A stretch of DNA of 64,000 nucleotides, from assembly GCA_038049695.1 (NCBI GenBank), contig CP142459.1, positions 70,238,001 to 70,302,000 on the forward strand. Direction: 5' to 3'. Every line of letters starts with the position of its first letter. Position 1 is the stretch's first letter. The translations under genes were made by a program, and so were the position numbers. The DNA is from Cinnamomum chago (lineage: Eukaryota; Streptophyta; Magnoliopsida; Laurales; Lauraceae). The notes under the pieces were generated by a model, which worked only from the letters and a program-made list of their open reading frames with translations, searched no databases and had not been told where the DNA came from. This document shows, one piece after another, positions 12,308 to 24,700 of this stretch.

Positions 12308-12615
12308 CCAAGTGTCGAAGCTCAGAAGACAATGACAAGAATGATAGATTAAGCTTTGATAGCTTCATCGGTCTCTTTGCTATCACAATTGGGACATCCA
12401 CTATTGCACTCGTGCTATTCTTCTTTCGCTTACTTCAGAACTACTGGCACATGTACATGAAATTTTATTTGCTCTTCCTCATCCATCAAATGCGCGCCTA
12501 CTGGCAAATGTATGCCAATCTTCATCGATTGTTGTTGGCCCTTGAGATGGAACTATTGCGACAGCATCCACGAAGACGCCATGGGGTAGAATTGGTCGCG
12601 TTAAGAGATGTATAA

Positions 12616-13132
12616 AGTGCTTTGATGGCCCTCACAGTTCTGAGTTCAGTCACTCCATTCTATATACATTGGTAGTTGTACAGAAAGAAATCTAGTAAGC
12701 TTCACAAAGTAGATTAGCAGATTCAAGTTTTTGTCATTGACCCAGGATTCTGATTCTTCTGTTATTTTTATTGTTTGAACTGAATTCCTTTTGAGACAAT
12801 AATAACAATTTGATTTGTAAAAGAAGGCGATGGTAGAATAAAACCTGTATCATGAATTATATATTTGTTGCATGATGATAACTAGATGGGAGAAAAAGGA
12901 TAGCTAGGTCCGATCTGATTGGACAATGATGCGCCATTCACTGGCAGTTGGGACCTGACTAAGAGACAAAATTGTTGAGAAGTAGGCTCCACCCAAAGGC
13001 GAATACTGAAAAATACTTATGCTGTCTCTATTAATGCCTTGAGGCTTTGATAGGAATGGTTAGTTAAGAAAACTTAATGTGTGTCAGAGACAGCTGGACA
13101 TGTGAGTTTGAATCCCAAGGTGCTGAAAAAAA
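12616..13132. other. Intergenic sequence; possible tRNA-derived SINE near 13,050-13,132
   Basis: No gene was seen. The end resembles a tRNA-related SINE: an A-box-like TGGTTAGTTAAGAA near 13,058, a B-box-like GAGTTTGAATCCC near 13,104 and an A-rich end before 13,133. A diverged copy of its first 60 bases recurs near 13,580-13,640. I could not identify a target duplication, so the SINE call is weak. Confidence 0.3.
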
Positions 13133-13140
13133 TGCATGTG

Positions 13141-13520
13141 TAGGGATGTAAATGGGTACTCGATTTTTCGATTACTCGGAGGTTTCGACTCATTAAAAAC
13201 CGGGTCTGGGTCCTTATTTATGTCCCGATAAGTAAATGGGTCCGAGTCCGGTTCCACCTTGGTTCGGACCCGTGGATCCGAGACCCGACATATTACCTCA
13301 ATTTTAGAAAATATCTCCTAAAAATCATAATTTTTAAATATCATTCTCTACCTAAATCGGGACCTGGATCCAGACCCGTCCCATATATATTCCGGTTCCG
13401 GAGCCAAGAAACCGGTTCCAAAGTGGTTCCGGGTCTGGAACCGGTTCCACCTTCTCCTTATCGGTTCCGGTTCCGAGTCCACCATGGACCCAGATCGGAA
13501 CCGACCCGTTTACAACCCTA
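13141..13520. mobile_element. Non-autonomous hAT-type MITE with 8-bp target duplication
   Basis: A 380-bp element. Its left end TAGGGATGTAAATGGGT and right end (reverse complement TAGGGTTGTAAACGGGT) are near-perfect terminal inverted repeats. Both sides carry an identical 8-bp duplication, TGCATGTG (13,133-13,140 and 13,521-13,528), as hAT transposases make. The interior is rich in repeated GGTTCCGG/GGGTCCG motifs and has no reading frame. Related fragments occur at 23,879-24,060 and 59,322-59,859. Confidence 0.88.
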
Positions 13521-15281
13521 TGCATGTGCCTTAAAAATTGAGCCTACTAGGTTGCACATGAGGAGGTGATTTGAGAAATAGGCCCTTATGCTGCGTCTAC
13601 TAACGCTTTGAGGTTTTAGTACCATTGGTTAGCTAAGGAAACTAATTAATAGGAACAAGTCATGAATATCTGTATCCTTGACTCCACCGGCAGTAAAACG
13701 GGAGACTCTACAGCCCAAGGACAAGTGTGCTGCACCTTTCCATTGTGGATGTCGCTCATTAATCCTTAGCACTAAAAGTTTAGCACTTTTTGGTGGGCAT
13801 CATTTTATTTTAGATGAGTAAGCACCCTTATACCCTTATATCAGCACGTAGGACACTTGTGATCAATTCGACCCCATCACTCTTGCTACTCCTTTTGGAT
13901 TCATACAAGTCCAAATTTGATATTCATCCAATTGTTACTCAGAAATGTAAAATTACTTTTTTATTCTAATTATTTGCATATATTTTTAAATTTATAAGCA
14001 ATATTATTTTCTTTTCAATTATGATAACTTTTAACTTAAACTTGTATTAACATTTTACTTCACATGAAAATTCATACTTTATCACCTTTTATTTTTCTAA
14101 TTTTTTCTAGTTCACATTGGTGCCAATAAAATTTTGAGTTAAAATACCGACCCCTATTAATATTACTATAATTTTTTTACCCATATAAACGTGTGTGCTT
14201 CAAGCATGGGTGGTCAAGCTAGTTAATATGTATTATATCAAATCTTTTCATTTCAATTTTGATTGCTACCTAGGCCGGCAAAGGCAACTTAATTACACCA
14301 TGAGAATTAACATGCAGCGTTATGTAGGTGTTTGTGCATGGTTTAATGTGCAAGTCCATAAGAATCAATATCCACCCATTGAGATTTGAGTAAGGATTAG
14401 AAAAAATATGCACACATCTAACTGACTAAAGTTAAGAATGAGAGAATTAAATAACAGAGAAATATGTGATCCTGCTATAAAATAAAATAAAATAAAAAGC
14501 GTGAAAGCAGAAAAAAAAAAGGGAAGCAAAAATCTGCTATTGTCTGATGACCGGTTCTGATTCAATGGAGGGAGAGAGTTAAGGGAACAAATTTGGGGTT
14601 TTGGGAACTGTAGAAAGTTTCCAACAGTTAATTATCCAGAAATCAATGGTGATTTTAAGAATTTTTTTTTTAATGGGGGATCAAGACAGAACAATGGGGT
14701 TTTGAATGTAGGGTAAGGGCAGGTTGTGAGGAAGGAGTTGGGTTTCAAAGGCTTTATAGGGGTCAAATTAAAGTGGATTGGTGACTGTAGCAGGAGAGCT
14801 CAATGAGAAGTCGATTGAGAGGAGAGGGCAAGAAACGTGTGAAATTATTGATCTTTTGTAACATTTACTTTGCTCATGCTCATGGGTGTGTGTACACCCG
14901 GTCATGTAGGGCCCATTTGACACTTTACTAGATTAGTAAAAGTCAAGTGAAGTATTAATTTTTCAGGTAAGGGGTTACATCAATAACACTTTAATTTAAA
15001 ATTTCCTTCATATTTTTCAACAGAAAGTAAAAAAGAAACATTTTTTCTCCACTAAAAGACGCCTTTCTATACAAAAAGTCAAAAAAAATTAGACACCAAA
15101 CAACAAAAAATAAAATATTATTATAATCCCAATATATTTTATTCTCTTTTGATTTGATGCTTTACTATACTTTATTTTACATGTAAAATTATCAAATAGG
15201 AAATAGTGAAAAAAAAGAATGCTAAAATCCAAATTTCCTTGTTGAATTCTACCTTCTTACAATAAGCACTAACGAGGAAGA

Positions 15282-16340
15282 TGTTAGAGATAGGATTCGG
15301 TTGGTTGGTTTGGTTGTTAGAGATAAGATTGCATGGTGAAATTATGGGAAATAAGCGATTATTTGAAAGTCTTTATGGAAACAAATAGTGGGCCCAGCTC
15401 TTTCAATTTTTGTTATTTCAATAAAGAAAATTAGCATCTTCTCCCATCTAACCCTACGATCTTCTCAATCTCAGTTTGTACGATCAAAACTTCTGAGCCT
15501 TACGATCTTCTCAATCTCAGTTTGTACCATTAAAACTTCTGAAAGAGAGTATGTCAGATCTGATCTAGTGGATGAACCACCATGACAAACTCAAAGAGAG
15601 AAGATTGTGACAGTGATGGATCCACAGACGAAATGGTGATCCCCAAGAAGAATACATGATCTATTTAGAATTTATATTTTATTTTGAGATCAAGGGTTTC
15701 TATTTTTAACGTGAACAATCAGATATCCTTTCTATGAAAAGATATGTGATTGAGGGGGATTGTTAGAGATTAGCATCTTAGATAAGGATTAGTTTGGTTG
15801 TTAGAGATTTTAGGTAGTTTGACTTTTAAATAATTATTGATTAAAGTTGCTCTAAACTGCTCTTCATTGTATAAACTGAGATCAATTCTCAATTGAATGT
15901 TACGGTGAAATTTATGGAAAGAAATGATTCTTGACTGGGCCCAGTGATGATCTCATGATCTAAGCTATTTTTCTATGTCAATTTTTCTATTTCAATAAAC
16001 AAATGATCATCTTCTCCTACCCACCCATTCATCTTAACCCTACGATCTCACCATCTTCATCAAAATTGCTCGAAGAAATTGCGATAGATTTAATCCAGAA
16101 AAGGGCCACCAGCACCGACAAACTTAGAAAATAGCGGGTTGCGACAGTGATCGATTTACGGACAGACGGCGATCACCAAGAAAATATGATGCTTATTTTA
16201 GATATCAGTTTATTTTCATGTTACCAATTAGTATCTTTTTTTTTTTTATGAAAAGATCATATGATTGAGGGGGATTTTAGAGTTAGGATGTTGGAGATAG
16301 GATTAGTTTAGTTGGTTTGGTTGATAGAGATAACATTGCA
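15282..16340 (+). repeat. Tandem TRIM-like LTR repeat, about 0.5 kb per unit
   Basis: Sequence starting TGTTAGAGATAGG (15,282) recurs as TGTTAGAGATTAGC (15,761) and, degraded, as TTTTAGAGTTAGG (about 16,275). The second and third starts are each preceded by a purine-rich GATTGAGGGGGAT, as a polypurine tract precedes a 3' LTR. Between them lie corresponding blocks (GTGGGCCCAG versus CTGGGCCCAG, CTACGATCT, ACAGTGAT, ATGAAAAGAT). This fits LTR-internal-LTR-internal-LTR of a terminal-repeat retrotransposon in miniature. No coding capacity was seen. A 46-bp direct duplication lies inside unit 1 at about 15,456-15,543. Confidence 0.6.
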
Positions 16341-16349
16341 TTTGAATTT

Positions 16350-17490
16350 GAATCATCTTGATTGTTGCTATGTATGAATTTAGAGGATTTCCTCACTTCT
16401 TAGTTACCATAAAATTATGGAAAATAAGACTGGCCAGATTCCTTCAATCTAAAGACGGGCGCCGCACAAAGGCAACTGGCACAAGGGACGGCGCGGGACG
16501 GCGGGAGCGCATGCAATGATGAAAGAGCCCTACTACCTGGACCGAATGAAAGAGTCATGCTACCTGGACCGAATGGGAGACCGGATTCATGAGGACCGGG
16601 CCAGAATCCGGCCTCCCCATTTGGTCCATGTGGACTTCCTCATGATGAAAAAGCGCATGTTTCTTGTGTCCATTTGTTTTGCACGAGTAAAAAGAGTGGA
16701 ACTTGCCGGGGGGTTGCTTTGCATTCACAGGATGTGCGGATGGTCGACATAATTTCGCAATAAAAATAATCTTCAACATAGATATTGTGGGTCGATTTTA
16801 GCAGTGTAGGTCCTCGTGTTTCAACTTGCTTTTAATGATGGGGATGGCAAAAGATTGGATTCACACGGGTCAGCTTTAACTCGAGCTCAATCCAAAGGAC
16901 TTATGCCCCAATCTATACCTCATTGGTTAATGATGCATTTATGCCTGTGATACCAAATCGGTCCACTGAGGGATATCGCTCGATTTGATATTAATTTTTG
17001 AAAAAATTTCAAATAAGGTTTTAAGTTTTTACCTTATTTAAAAAAAGGATAAAAGTCTCAAAACTTTTCGAATTAATCCTTAAGTTTTATTGTAAATTTT
17101 CAATTAAGGACATCCGACATTTAAAGGGATTTTTTAGCATTTTTTCCTCAATATTTTAAAAATAGACAAATTACCTTTCATTTAAAGTTGTAAGATGGTT
17201 TTAGTAGCCCCGATTGTTGTGGGAACACTGGTTGTCCTTGAACACTTCGAGAACATTGGTGAAGGAAAGTTTTATTTCAATATAGGGCAATTTAGGTATT
17301 TTAAAAAGATTTGAAAAAAAAAGTTGCCGGAAAATAGTTTTAAATGAACGGATGTCATTAACTCAAAACTTCCTGTAAAACTTAAGGGCTAATTTGAAAA
17401 GTTCTTAAACTTATATCATTTTTTGAAATAAGACAGAAACTTAAGGACCTTTTTGAGATTTTCCATTAATTTTACTTTCTTGTTATGTTA
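16350..17490. other. Intergenic, no gene seen
   Basis: The interval contains a short GC-richer patch (about 16,450-16,760) with a small duplicated motif, CTACCTGGACCGAATG (at about 16,532 and 16,560), and otherwise AT-rich sequence. The reading frames here lack conserved domains and look like chance. Confidence 0.4.
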
Positions 17491-17497
17491 AAATGTA

Positions 17498-17709
17498 GAA
17501 GAAATTCATTAACATTTCTTGAGTTCTCAGCTGAACAAGAAAGTAGCCCTTAAGTTAATGTTAATGTCCTAATATTACCACTTATGCCATATTAGGACAT
17601 TTCTTGAGTTCTCAGCTGAACAAGAAATGTTAATGAATTTCTTCAGCTGAACGTTCAGCTGAGTACTCCCACATTTTATAAATGTCCTAATATTACCACT
17701 TATGCCATA
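17498..17709. repeat. Perfect 24-bp inverted repeat combined with 30-bp and 29-bp direct repeats
   Basis: GAAGAAATTCATTAACATTT plus CTTG at 17,498-17,521 is perfectly inverted at 17,621-17,644. A 30-bp direct repeat (17,513-17,542 and 17,598-17,627, core GAGTTCTCAGCTGAAC) and a 29-bp direct repeat (17,563-17,591 and 17,681-17,709, core CCTAATATTACCACTTATG) are interleaved with it. No reading frame or terminal-repeat signature explains the arrangement. Confidence 0.85.
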
Positions 17710-17925
17710 GGAGTTTCACTTATATAAAACCTTACAAAGTTATATATAAATCAATTAGGAATGATCAGGCCACGCAAGTCAGGTCAACACAAAACCAGCT
17801 GCCCTGAATCTCTTGTCAAAACCTAAAATCTCATATCCATTGAAAACCCCCACAAACCCACCATCAAAACACCAATTTAACCCAACAATTACAATCCTCG
17901 AAAGTGTTCTTATGGGAGAAACTAC

Positions 17926-18229
17926 GGGCCTATTTTTTTACCGGAATTTATTATAAGAATTGGGGAGGTTGGGGTTTTTTTATTATGATGTGACATCATG
18001 TCTCCTGGCATTTGAAATGCTGTGTTTTTTTCTTAAAATTTTAAATTCCAACCATCCAAAAGACTTTTTGGAATTCTTAGAATTTCACTCTCTATACCAT
18101 TTGTTGAAATTTCAAATCCTCCATAAAAAAAAAGAGGAATTTAGAATTCTACCTAAGGAGATAACTTTTGGTGAATTAAAAAATTCTCCTAGACATGAAT
18201 TTTTAAAATTTTGATAAATAAACAGGCCC
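17926..18229. mobile_element. Probable small MITE with GGGCCTRTTT termini
   Basis: A 304-bp AT-rich block begins GGGCCTATTTTTTTA and its right end, read in reverse complement, begins GGGCCTGTTTATTTA. These match plant MITE termini. Flanking triplets TAC and TGC are only a 2/3 match, so the target duplication is unproven. Confidence 0.5.
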
Positions 18230-18743
18230 TGCATATAGTCCAGGTTTATAAGGGCATTGAACCTTCCTTCATTTAACATTGTATTGAATCTTAAGAAAAT
18301 TTTAATTTACAGCTAAAATGTCATGTACTGCAGCAACAGTACCATGCAGAAACGGTCCAAGCCTCCCGGGGCACTCTTAAATGGTACTGGTGGAATTTTT
18401 TTTCGTCGACAAATCTTAGCCAGAAGGCTCAACCTGGTTGGGTCCCACCGATTGTGTCGGTACAAAATAAATCCAAGAGGATCTTCCCAAACTCCTTAGG
18501 AGATCAAGGTGGGTGTTACTACTAGACTAATGTGAACTTTTTGATGCTTTTTACATCACGTTTTTCATGAAAAGCCAAATTGGCCGAGTAGACCCAAGTC
18601 AGAGCCTCCGCGGCTGATTGATTGGCTAGAAGGAATGCAATAAGGGGGCTGGGAAGGTTCACTGTTTTATAACGACTACTATTTATATGTGAATCTGTTA
18701 GTTACACACAAAGATCTCTGTCCCTTTTCTGCAAATATACATA

Positions 18744-21700
18744 ATGTCAACTTGGGTGGTGTCCATGTTGTTCTTTTTTCATGTGTTTCAGTACGCTGCA
18801 ACTCTAACCGTTGCATCCATTGATAGAGATGATGACGTTAGCCTGGGCGCCATCATAGATTCCACCTCTCGTGCCGGAAAAGAAGAAAAAATGGGTATAG
18901 AGATGGCAATTGAGGACTATTACAACTCCAGTGGGTTTAAGCCAATGCTTCATGTGAGAGACTCTGGAGGAGATCCTCTCGAAGCATTCTACATGGGTAT
19001 GTCTCTCTGTTAGTTTTATGATCTCAATACCAATATATGATGGTGTTTTATTACTTGTTTGCACATAACTAATACGAATGGCATAATGGTTCATGAGATG
19101 AACCAGAGTCCACAAGTATACTAGATGTAATACATGTGTATGGATGAGATCCACATACATGAGACATGTATTGCAAATCTTATGCTTAAATATCTTCACA
19201 ACCAGTGATGAGATTGGGCATCTCATCTGACAATGTTGCAGCACTTTGATCACTATGAGATAGTGTGATTTGTCTCGATCATCGGAATGTAAGATTCTGG
19301 ATCATGGTGTTGGTACATTGGATGTATTGAAGGACCATGAGAAACACCTTATGTACACTGTCTTTACTTTAAGGACTGCTCTCATAATTCCCTAGCAATA
19401 GGCTCATAATCCTGAGATATTAATGAACTCAAGTTTCTATTTATTTATTTATTTTGAGTCACCAATGAGTGAGGCCAATTGTAGGTCAACACCTCGGTAA
19501 TTTGGATACATGGTAGTAGAGCTGTGGGAACATTCAATGGTCAAGATGGAATCTATCTTTAATATCCCCTTGTGCCAATTAATAGATTTATCATTGGTAA
19601 GTGCGCATACATTCCAATTAAGAGTTAATTGGATCAGTACCAAATGATCATTATAATTAATTAGGGCTCAAGGATAATAAGATATGGATCTAATTTAGTG
19701 GACAGGTCCAATTGATCCATAGATATAGATGGAGGGGCCTACTTGTGGTAATTGGGAAGTTTAGGGTCTTCATTATAATATATTCCTAAGACTGGAGTGC
19801 AATTGCATTTATATAGTGGAGTTATTTGCAATTAACTATGGGCCCGGATTGCACATGAGATGTGGGATCACGTGTCCTAGTTGGAGTCAACTTTCTAAGG
19901 AATCCCTAGTGGTCCCCACGCTAGACCAAGTTATTAGAAAGATACTAATTCTACTTGAACTCTAATAAGAAGGAATTGGAAGGTTACTATTTCTATTTGA
20001 AGTGAGACTTCTAATAGTAGTAATAGTAAGTTACTAATTATTAATGGAAGTGGGACTTCTATTTTAATTAGTAAAAGAGAAAGTTGCTAATCATATTTGA
20101 AGTAAAACTTCTAATTGTGATTTAGTAAGCAACTAATTATTATGGAAGTAAGACTTCCATTTCAATTAGTAAGAGGAGGTAGCTTGAGTGCTATAAAAAA
20201 GGAGGAGAGGAGCCCTTGGACGTCCCATGCATTATTCCATCATTGGAATTCACACCTAAGCCCTATGTTTGTGCAAGTGTTGCACATCACTCTCTCTCTC
20301 CCTCTTCTAGTTTCATTTAGGGTTTTTCTCTTGGAGGTTCCACCATCTTCTTGAGAAAAGAGAATTTGATACGGGTCATAACGTGGAAGATCAAAAGGTG
20401 TTGGAGATTCTGATTTGATTAGTGAAGGTGTTCATCATTAAAGAAAGAGATCAACTTCTCCATTGGAGCACTACAAAGCTCCAAAGATATAATCTACATC
20501 CTTGTATGTTGTAGATTTCGTGGTTGCATGTTTATGTGCTGTTTATGTGCTGTTTTCTATTTTCTAAATAGGTTATATTGTTGTACATGATTTATGAGTT
20601 TGAAGGGATTGCATCCTGAATTGGATTTGTTGCCTTCTAGATAGTTGATCCCTGCATCAAGTGGGTCAAAAGTTTTGAAACCTATCTAAATGACCCACCT
20701 ATTTTCGAATACTCTCATGTTAAAAGAATATGTTACAGATAGCAGGAACATAAACTTCACCATTCTTTGTAATCTCCATTATCTCATGTTGACAAACTAC
20801 CCCATTATCACTAACAACTAATATTCATGTTATCTCTAACAAATTCTTTTATGAGGTTGGTACCTAGGAGGCCTTTTACCCAACAGGACTAACCCACGTA
20901 AACGCGCATCAGTTAAATTTGGCGTGGTTTCGAATATAAGACATGGGAACATGATTAACCCGCTGTAGCTCTTAACATTTCACAATTCTTTTTCACTTCA
21001 TACTTCTCTTTTTCTTTCTTTCTTTTTTTTTTTTTTTTTGTCTGGTGCACCTATTTTCTCCCTTTCTTTAGCTTGTTCTTGCCTTTCTCTTCTTTTTTTT
21101 TCAACCGGGGGAAAATGAGAGGAAAGGAGGGGAAAAAATATGAATTTACTAAACTACCATTTATTTGTAAAATATAATTTTGAAGTTTTTGCAAAAGTAA
21201 GGACAAAATGGTAATTTTCTCTCTATCTCACAAACAAACAAAACCATACTTTTTCACTTTTCTTCCCCCTACTTGTTGACTTCCCAAACAAAAGGAGGTA
21301 AAATTAATTTTCCCTCCCCTCCCCTCCCCTCTCCTTCATTTTCCTTTCCCCTCAAATTTTCCCTCCCCTCCCCACTTCCCAAACACAGGGTAAAAGTGAG
21401 ATGAAATGGTTTTTGAGTTCTTTACCAGCAATCCATGAACCAGAACTCAAGTGGAATCAGATGAAATGCAGAGAAATAGTGTGATGATATTTTGCAGCAC
21501 AGCCAGCCCAAGTGGCGTGGTCGTTTGTGGCCTGGTGCGGTGCAGCATGACTCGCTTGGGTGGGTCTGTAGATGGGTGGGGGGCGTTCTAGTGTTGGCTG
21601 TTGAGATTCTTTGTGCCCTTCAGTTGGTGAAGTGGACTCAGTCCATGGACTGACTTAAAGTGAACAATAGCAGACTATTTCCCTAACAATGATCTGATTT

Positions 21701-24700
21701 CAGGTATCATTGGTCAGTGGTTGATTTTACTGTTAATTTTATATGGTCTATAAAAAAGAAAGCGCCCAGCCCACTTGCACATACCCCATTTTGACTATTT
21801 CCATTTCACATACGTACTAACACCTTTGGCAATAATTATTTTACACCCATATGATGAGGGCATATTTGTTGGGTTTTGTTGATGGAACCCCAACATGCCC
21901 ACCTCAATTTCTACAGGCCACCACCGTCAGTCACAAGTATAGGGACTGGATTACCCAAGATCAAAGTCTCTTTATATGGATCACCTCCCTGTCTCAGAAG
22001 TCATTCCGTGCATTGTTGGGTTACGAACTCCCATGGCTATTTGGTATGTTATTGAACAACTATATGCATCTCTCTCGTATTCTCATACTCTGCAACTTAG
22101 AAAACAATTTCATTCTTTGAAGAAAGGCACCTCTTTATGCAAAATCATCTCTAATAGATTAAAATCATGGTTGATCATCTTGCTGCCTGTGTGAGTTTGT
22201 TTTGTTCATCTGATTTCACTTGAGCTATGACTTGGTGGATTGTAGTTGTTTTACTCACTACATGGTGAACGTGCCATACAAAATTTTCTCATGCGAGTCA
22301 TATAACATGGTGAATCCAAGTACCAAACAATCATCAACAATAACAACTACAACATCAATAGTTTTATCCCATTCAAGATTGGCACGAGATAGTGCAGGTG
22401 CATTAGTATAGAACATGAGGTTGCGACAATAATTAAAAGTATAAGTACTCATGACTATAGTGTTCTTTCCAAATGCAGCCAAAGGGCTCATGGAGGAGCT
22501 GCATGTGCAAGCAATCCTCGGCGGACCACACTCGCGGGAGGAGTCTACTTTTTTTGCAAAGCTCAGCACCAGATCGCATGTCCCGCTTATTACTACCACC
22601 ACAGATGATGTCATCCCATCAGCATCCTCCCGATGGCCATTCCTAGTCCACATGCACTGCAGCCACCAATCCCAAATGAAGGCCGTGGCAGCCATTGTCA
22701 AATCCTACCAATGGCGAAGGGTTGTGGTTATCTACCAAGATCACGGCTACATAGCCAAAGACATTACACTCCTCTCCGACTCCCTCCAAGAAGAAAATGT
22801 GCAGATCGAACACCACTCTATCCTCCCTACCTTCGCCTCTCAACCAGACTTGAGAATTGCCATCCAGAAAGAGCTCATTGCACTCAAGAGCTTGCAATGC
22901 AGGGTGTTCATTGTGCATTCCACATCAGCCATCGCCACCCCATTGTTCACTGAGGCAACACTCATTGGAATGATGGCAAAAGACTACGTTTGGATCACCA
23001 CCAACAGCATTACAAGCCTCTTGTCTTCTGCAGATGATTCCATCGTTTCCTCAATGCAAGGAGTTATTGGAGTTGGGCACTGTTTCCCTCACTTGGATGA
23101 AAGATTCAAACACTTTCGGAATCGGTTTCGACGTCAATTTTGGCTCCAATATCCCAATGAAGATAACCCAGAACCAGGAGTTTACGCACTACAAGCATAC
23201 GATGCTACAGGGGTTGTGTCTCATGCCATGAGGGATCTTAGAAAAGTACTGCAGTCAAACAATACCAACATGTCGACCGGTCAAAGAATGCTGGATAACA
23301 TTCTATCCACCAATTTCAGTGGGATGAGCGGTAAGATTCACTTCTCTGAGGGCAGATTGGTGCAGGCATCAACTCTTCAAATTGTCAATGTGGTGGGTAG
23401 AAGTTACAGAGAGCTTGGATTCTGGTACCCAGAAACTGGTTTATTTAGTGTTATAGATAAAGGTGAGAAGAAGAGCAGTGCATCCATGAAAATCATGGGG
23501 AATGTGTTTTGGCCCGGGGGCACTTCTTCAATCCCCCGAGGTTGGGCTACACCCACAATTGACAGGCCTATGAAGATTGGTGTTCCGGCGAATAATCAAT
23601 ACGAGAAGTTTGTGAAAGTGAACTTCAACGCAACTTCGAATGAAACTACCTTCACTGGCTTCTCTATTGATGTCTTCCAAATGGTGGTGCAACAATTGCC
23701 ATATGACTTACACTATGAATTCATTCCTTACTTAGGCACCTATGACTCACTGGTAGAACAAGTTTATCTCAAGGTAAGTTGAGTACATTGATATTGTCAT
23801 AAATTTATTATTTATTTTGGCATTAACCATTCTAATTTCATTGACTATGTGAAATAAATGCATATCCTTAATGCTTGATAGAGATGTAAATGAGTCCCCA
23901 ATTCTCCGATTACCGGAGGTTCCAACCTGTTAATAACCGAGTTTGGGTCCTTATTTAGGTTCCACCTTGGTTCTGGCCCATGGACCCGACATATTACCTC
24001 AATTTTTAAGAATTAATCTTCCTAAAAGTTAGTTTTTTTCTCAAATCATTTTTCGGGCCTGTGTGATTCCTCTAACTTAAAGTGTTATTCTTCGTTTAGG
24101 ACCATGATGGATGGTCTGGAAGACTGTAGTTTACCCTTGGGCCCTTAATGCCAATGTACGACGGATATGTATATTTGATTATAATTGAAGGACTTTTTGT
24201 CAACCAGTTTACATGTTTGTGTAGCTTTTTGGTGTAGTAAAATAGGGTGGTTTAGTGAATACTTTACAAAGTATTATATGAAGGTGTTTAATTGTATCAT
24301 GAACATTGATTTTAGGAGATGAAATACTAAGTTTATTTGACAAGCGTCCAACCAACAAATACAATATAGAATTGATCTTATTGTCAAGTTCAATTAGCCA
24401 TGCATCCAAAAAGCTTAAGCCGTTGATAGAAACCGGAAAACAAATCTACTTAAAACTTGCTCTCAAATGGGACGTCTTTCTAGTATACAACCCAAACATG
24501 CCTACCCACGCTATAGAAGTGCCTGCCCACATGACTTGAAGGAAGAACGCCTTCCTCAGGTTCGAATTGGAGACCTAGCATTGGCTCCTGATACCATGTT
24601 ACAAAAGTAAACAAGAGAGGTTTTGACTTTTGAGGGAAAAACACTGTATTGAGATTCTACTTATATAATACCAGAATTGCCTAAATATGAAAGATTACAA

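Larger units (their letters stand above)
2939..12615 (+). pseudogene. Glutamate receptor-like channel, copy 1, inactivated by hAT and LINE insertions
   Basis: Decayed GLR (plant ionotropic glutamate receptor homologue) with the same exon plan as the intact copy at 18,744-27,697. Visible pieces are the last bases of exon 1 (2939-about 2957, ETFYM, donor gtactt), exon 2 (5801-7124, ligand-binding ANF region and S1), exon 3 (7328-7640, GDTAIVANR, M1 and pore), exon 4 (8264-8667, M3 motif SSYTASLTSTLTTQQL) and exon 5 (9474-9521 plus 12,250-12,615, VFPKGSPLVQDV to stop). A hAT element abuts exon 1. Exon 2 has a 1-base insertion near 6165 and a 4-base insertion (TAGC) near 6546. A LINE occupies exon 5. 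Exons 3 and 4 and both exon 5 halves still read open with good splice sites, so the decay looks fairly recent. Confidence 0.88.

Noticed and set aside
15282..16340. Considered as a CRISPR-like or satellite array
   Set aside because: Only about two units of 0.5 kb with LTR-like edges, no short spaced repeats; a TRIM-type tandem explains it better.
17498..17644. Considered as a microRNA precursor
   Set aside because: The arms are only 24 bp with a loop of about 100 bp and embedded direct repeats; without small-RNA data there is no reason to call a microRNA.
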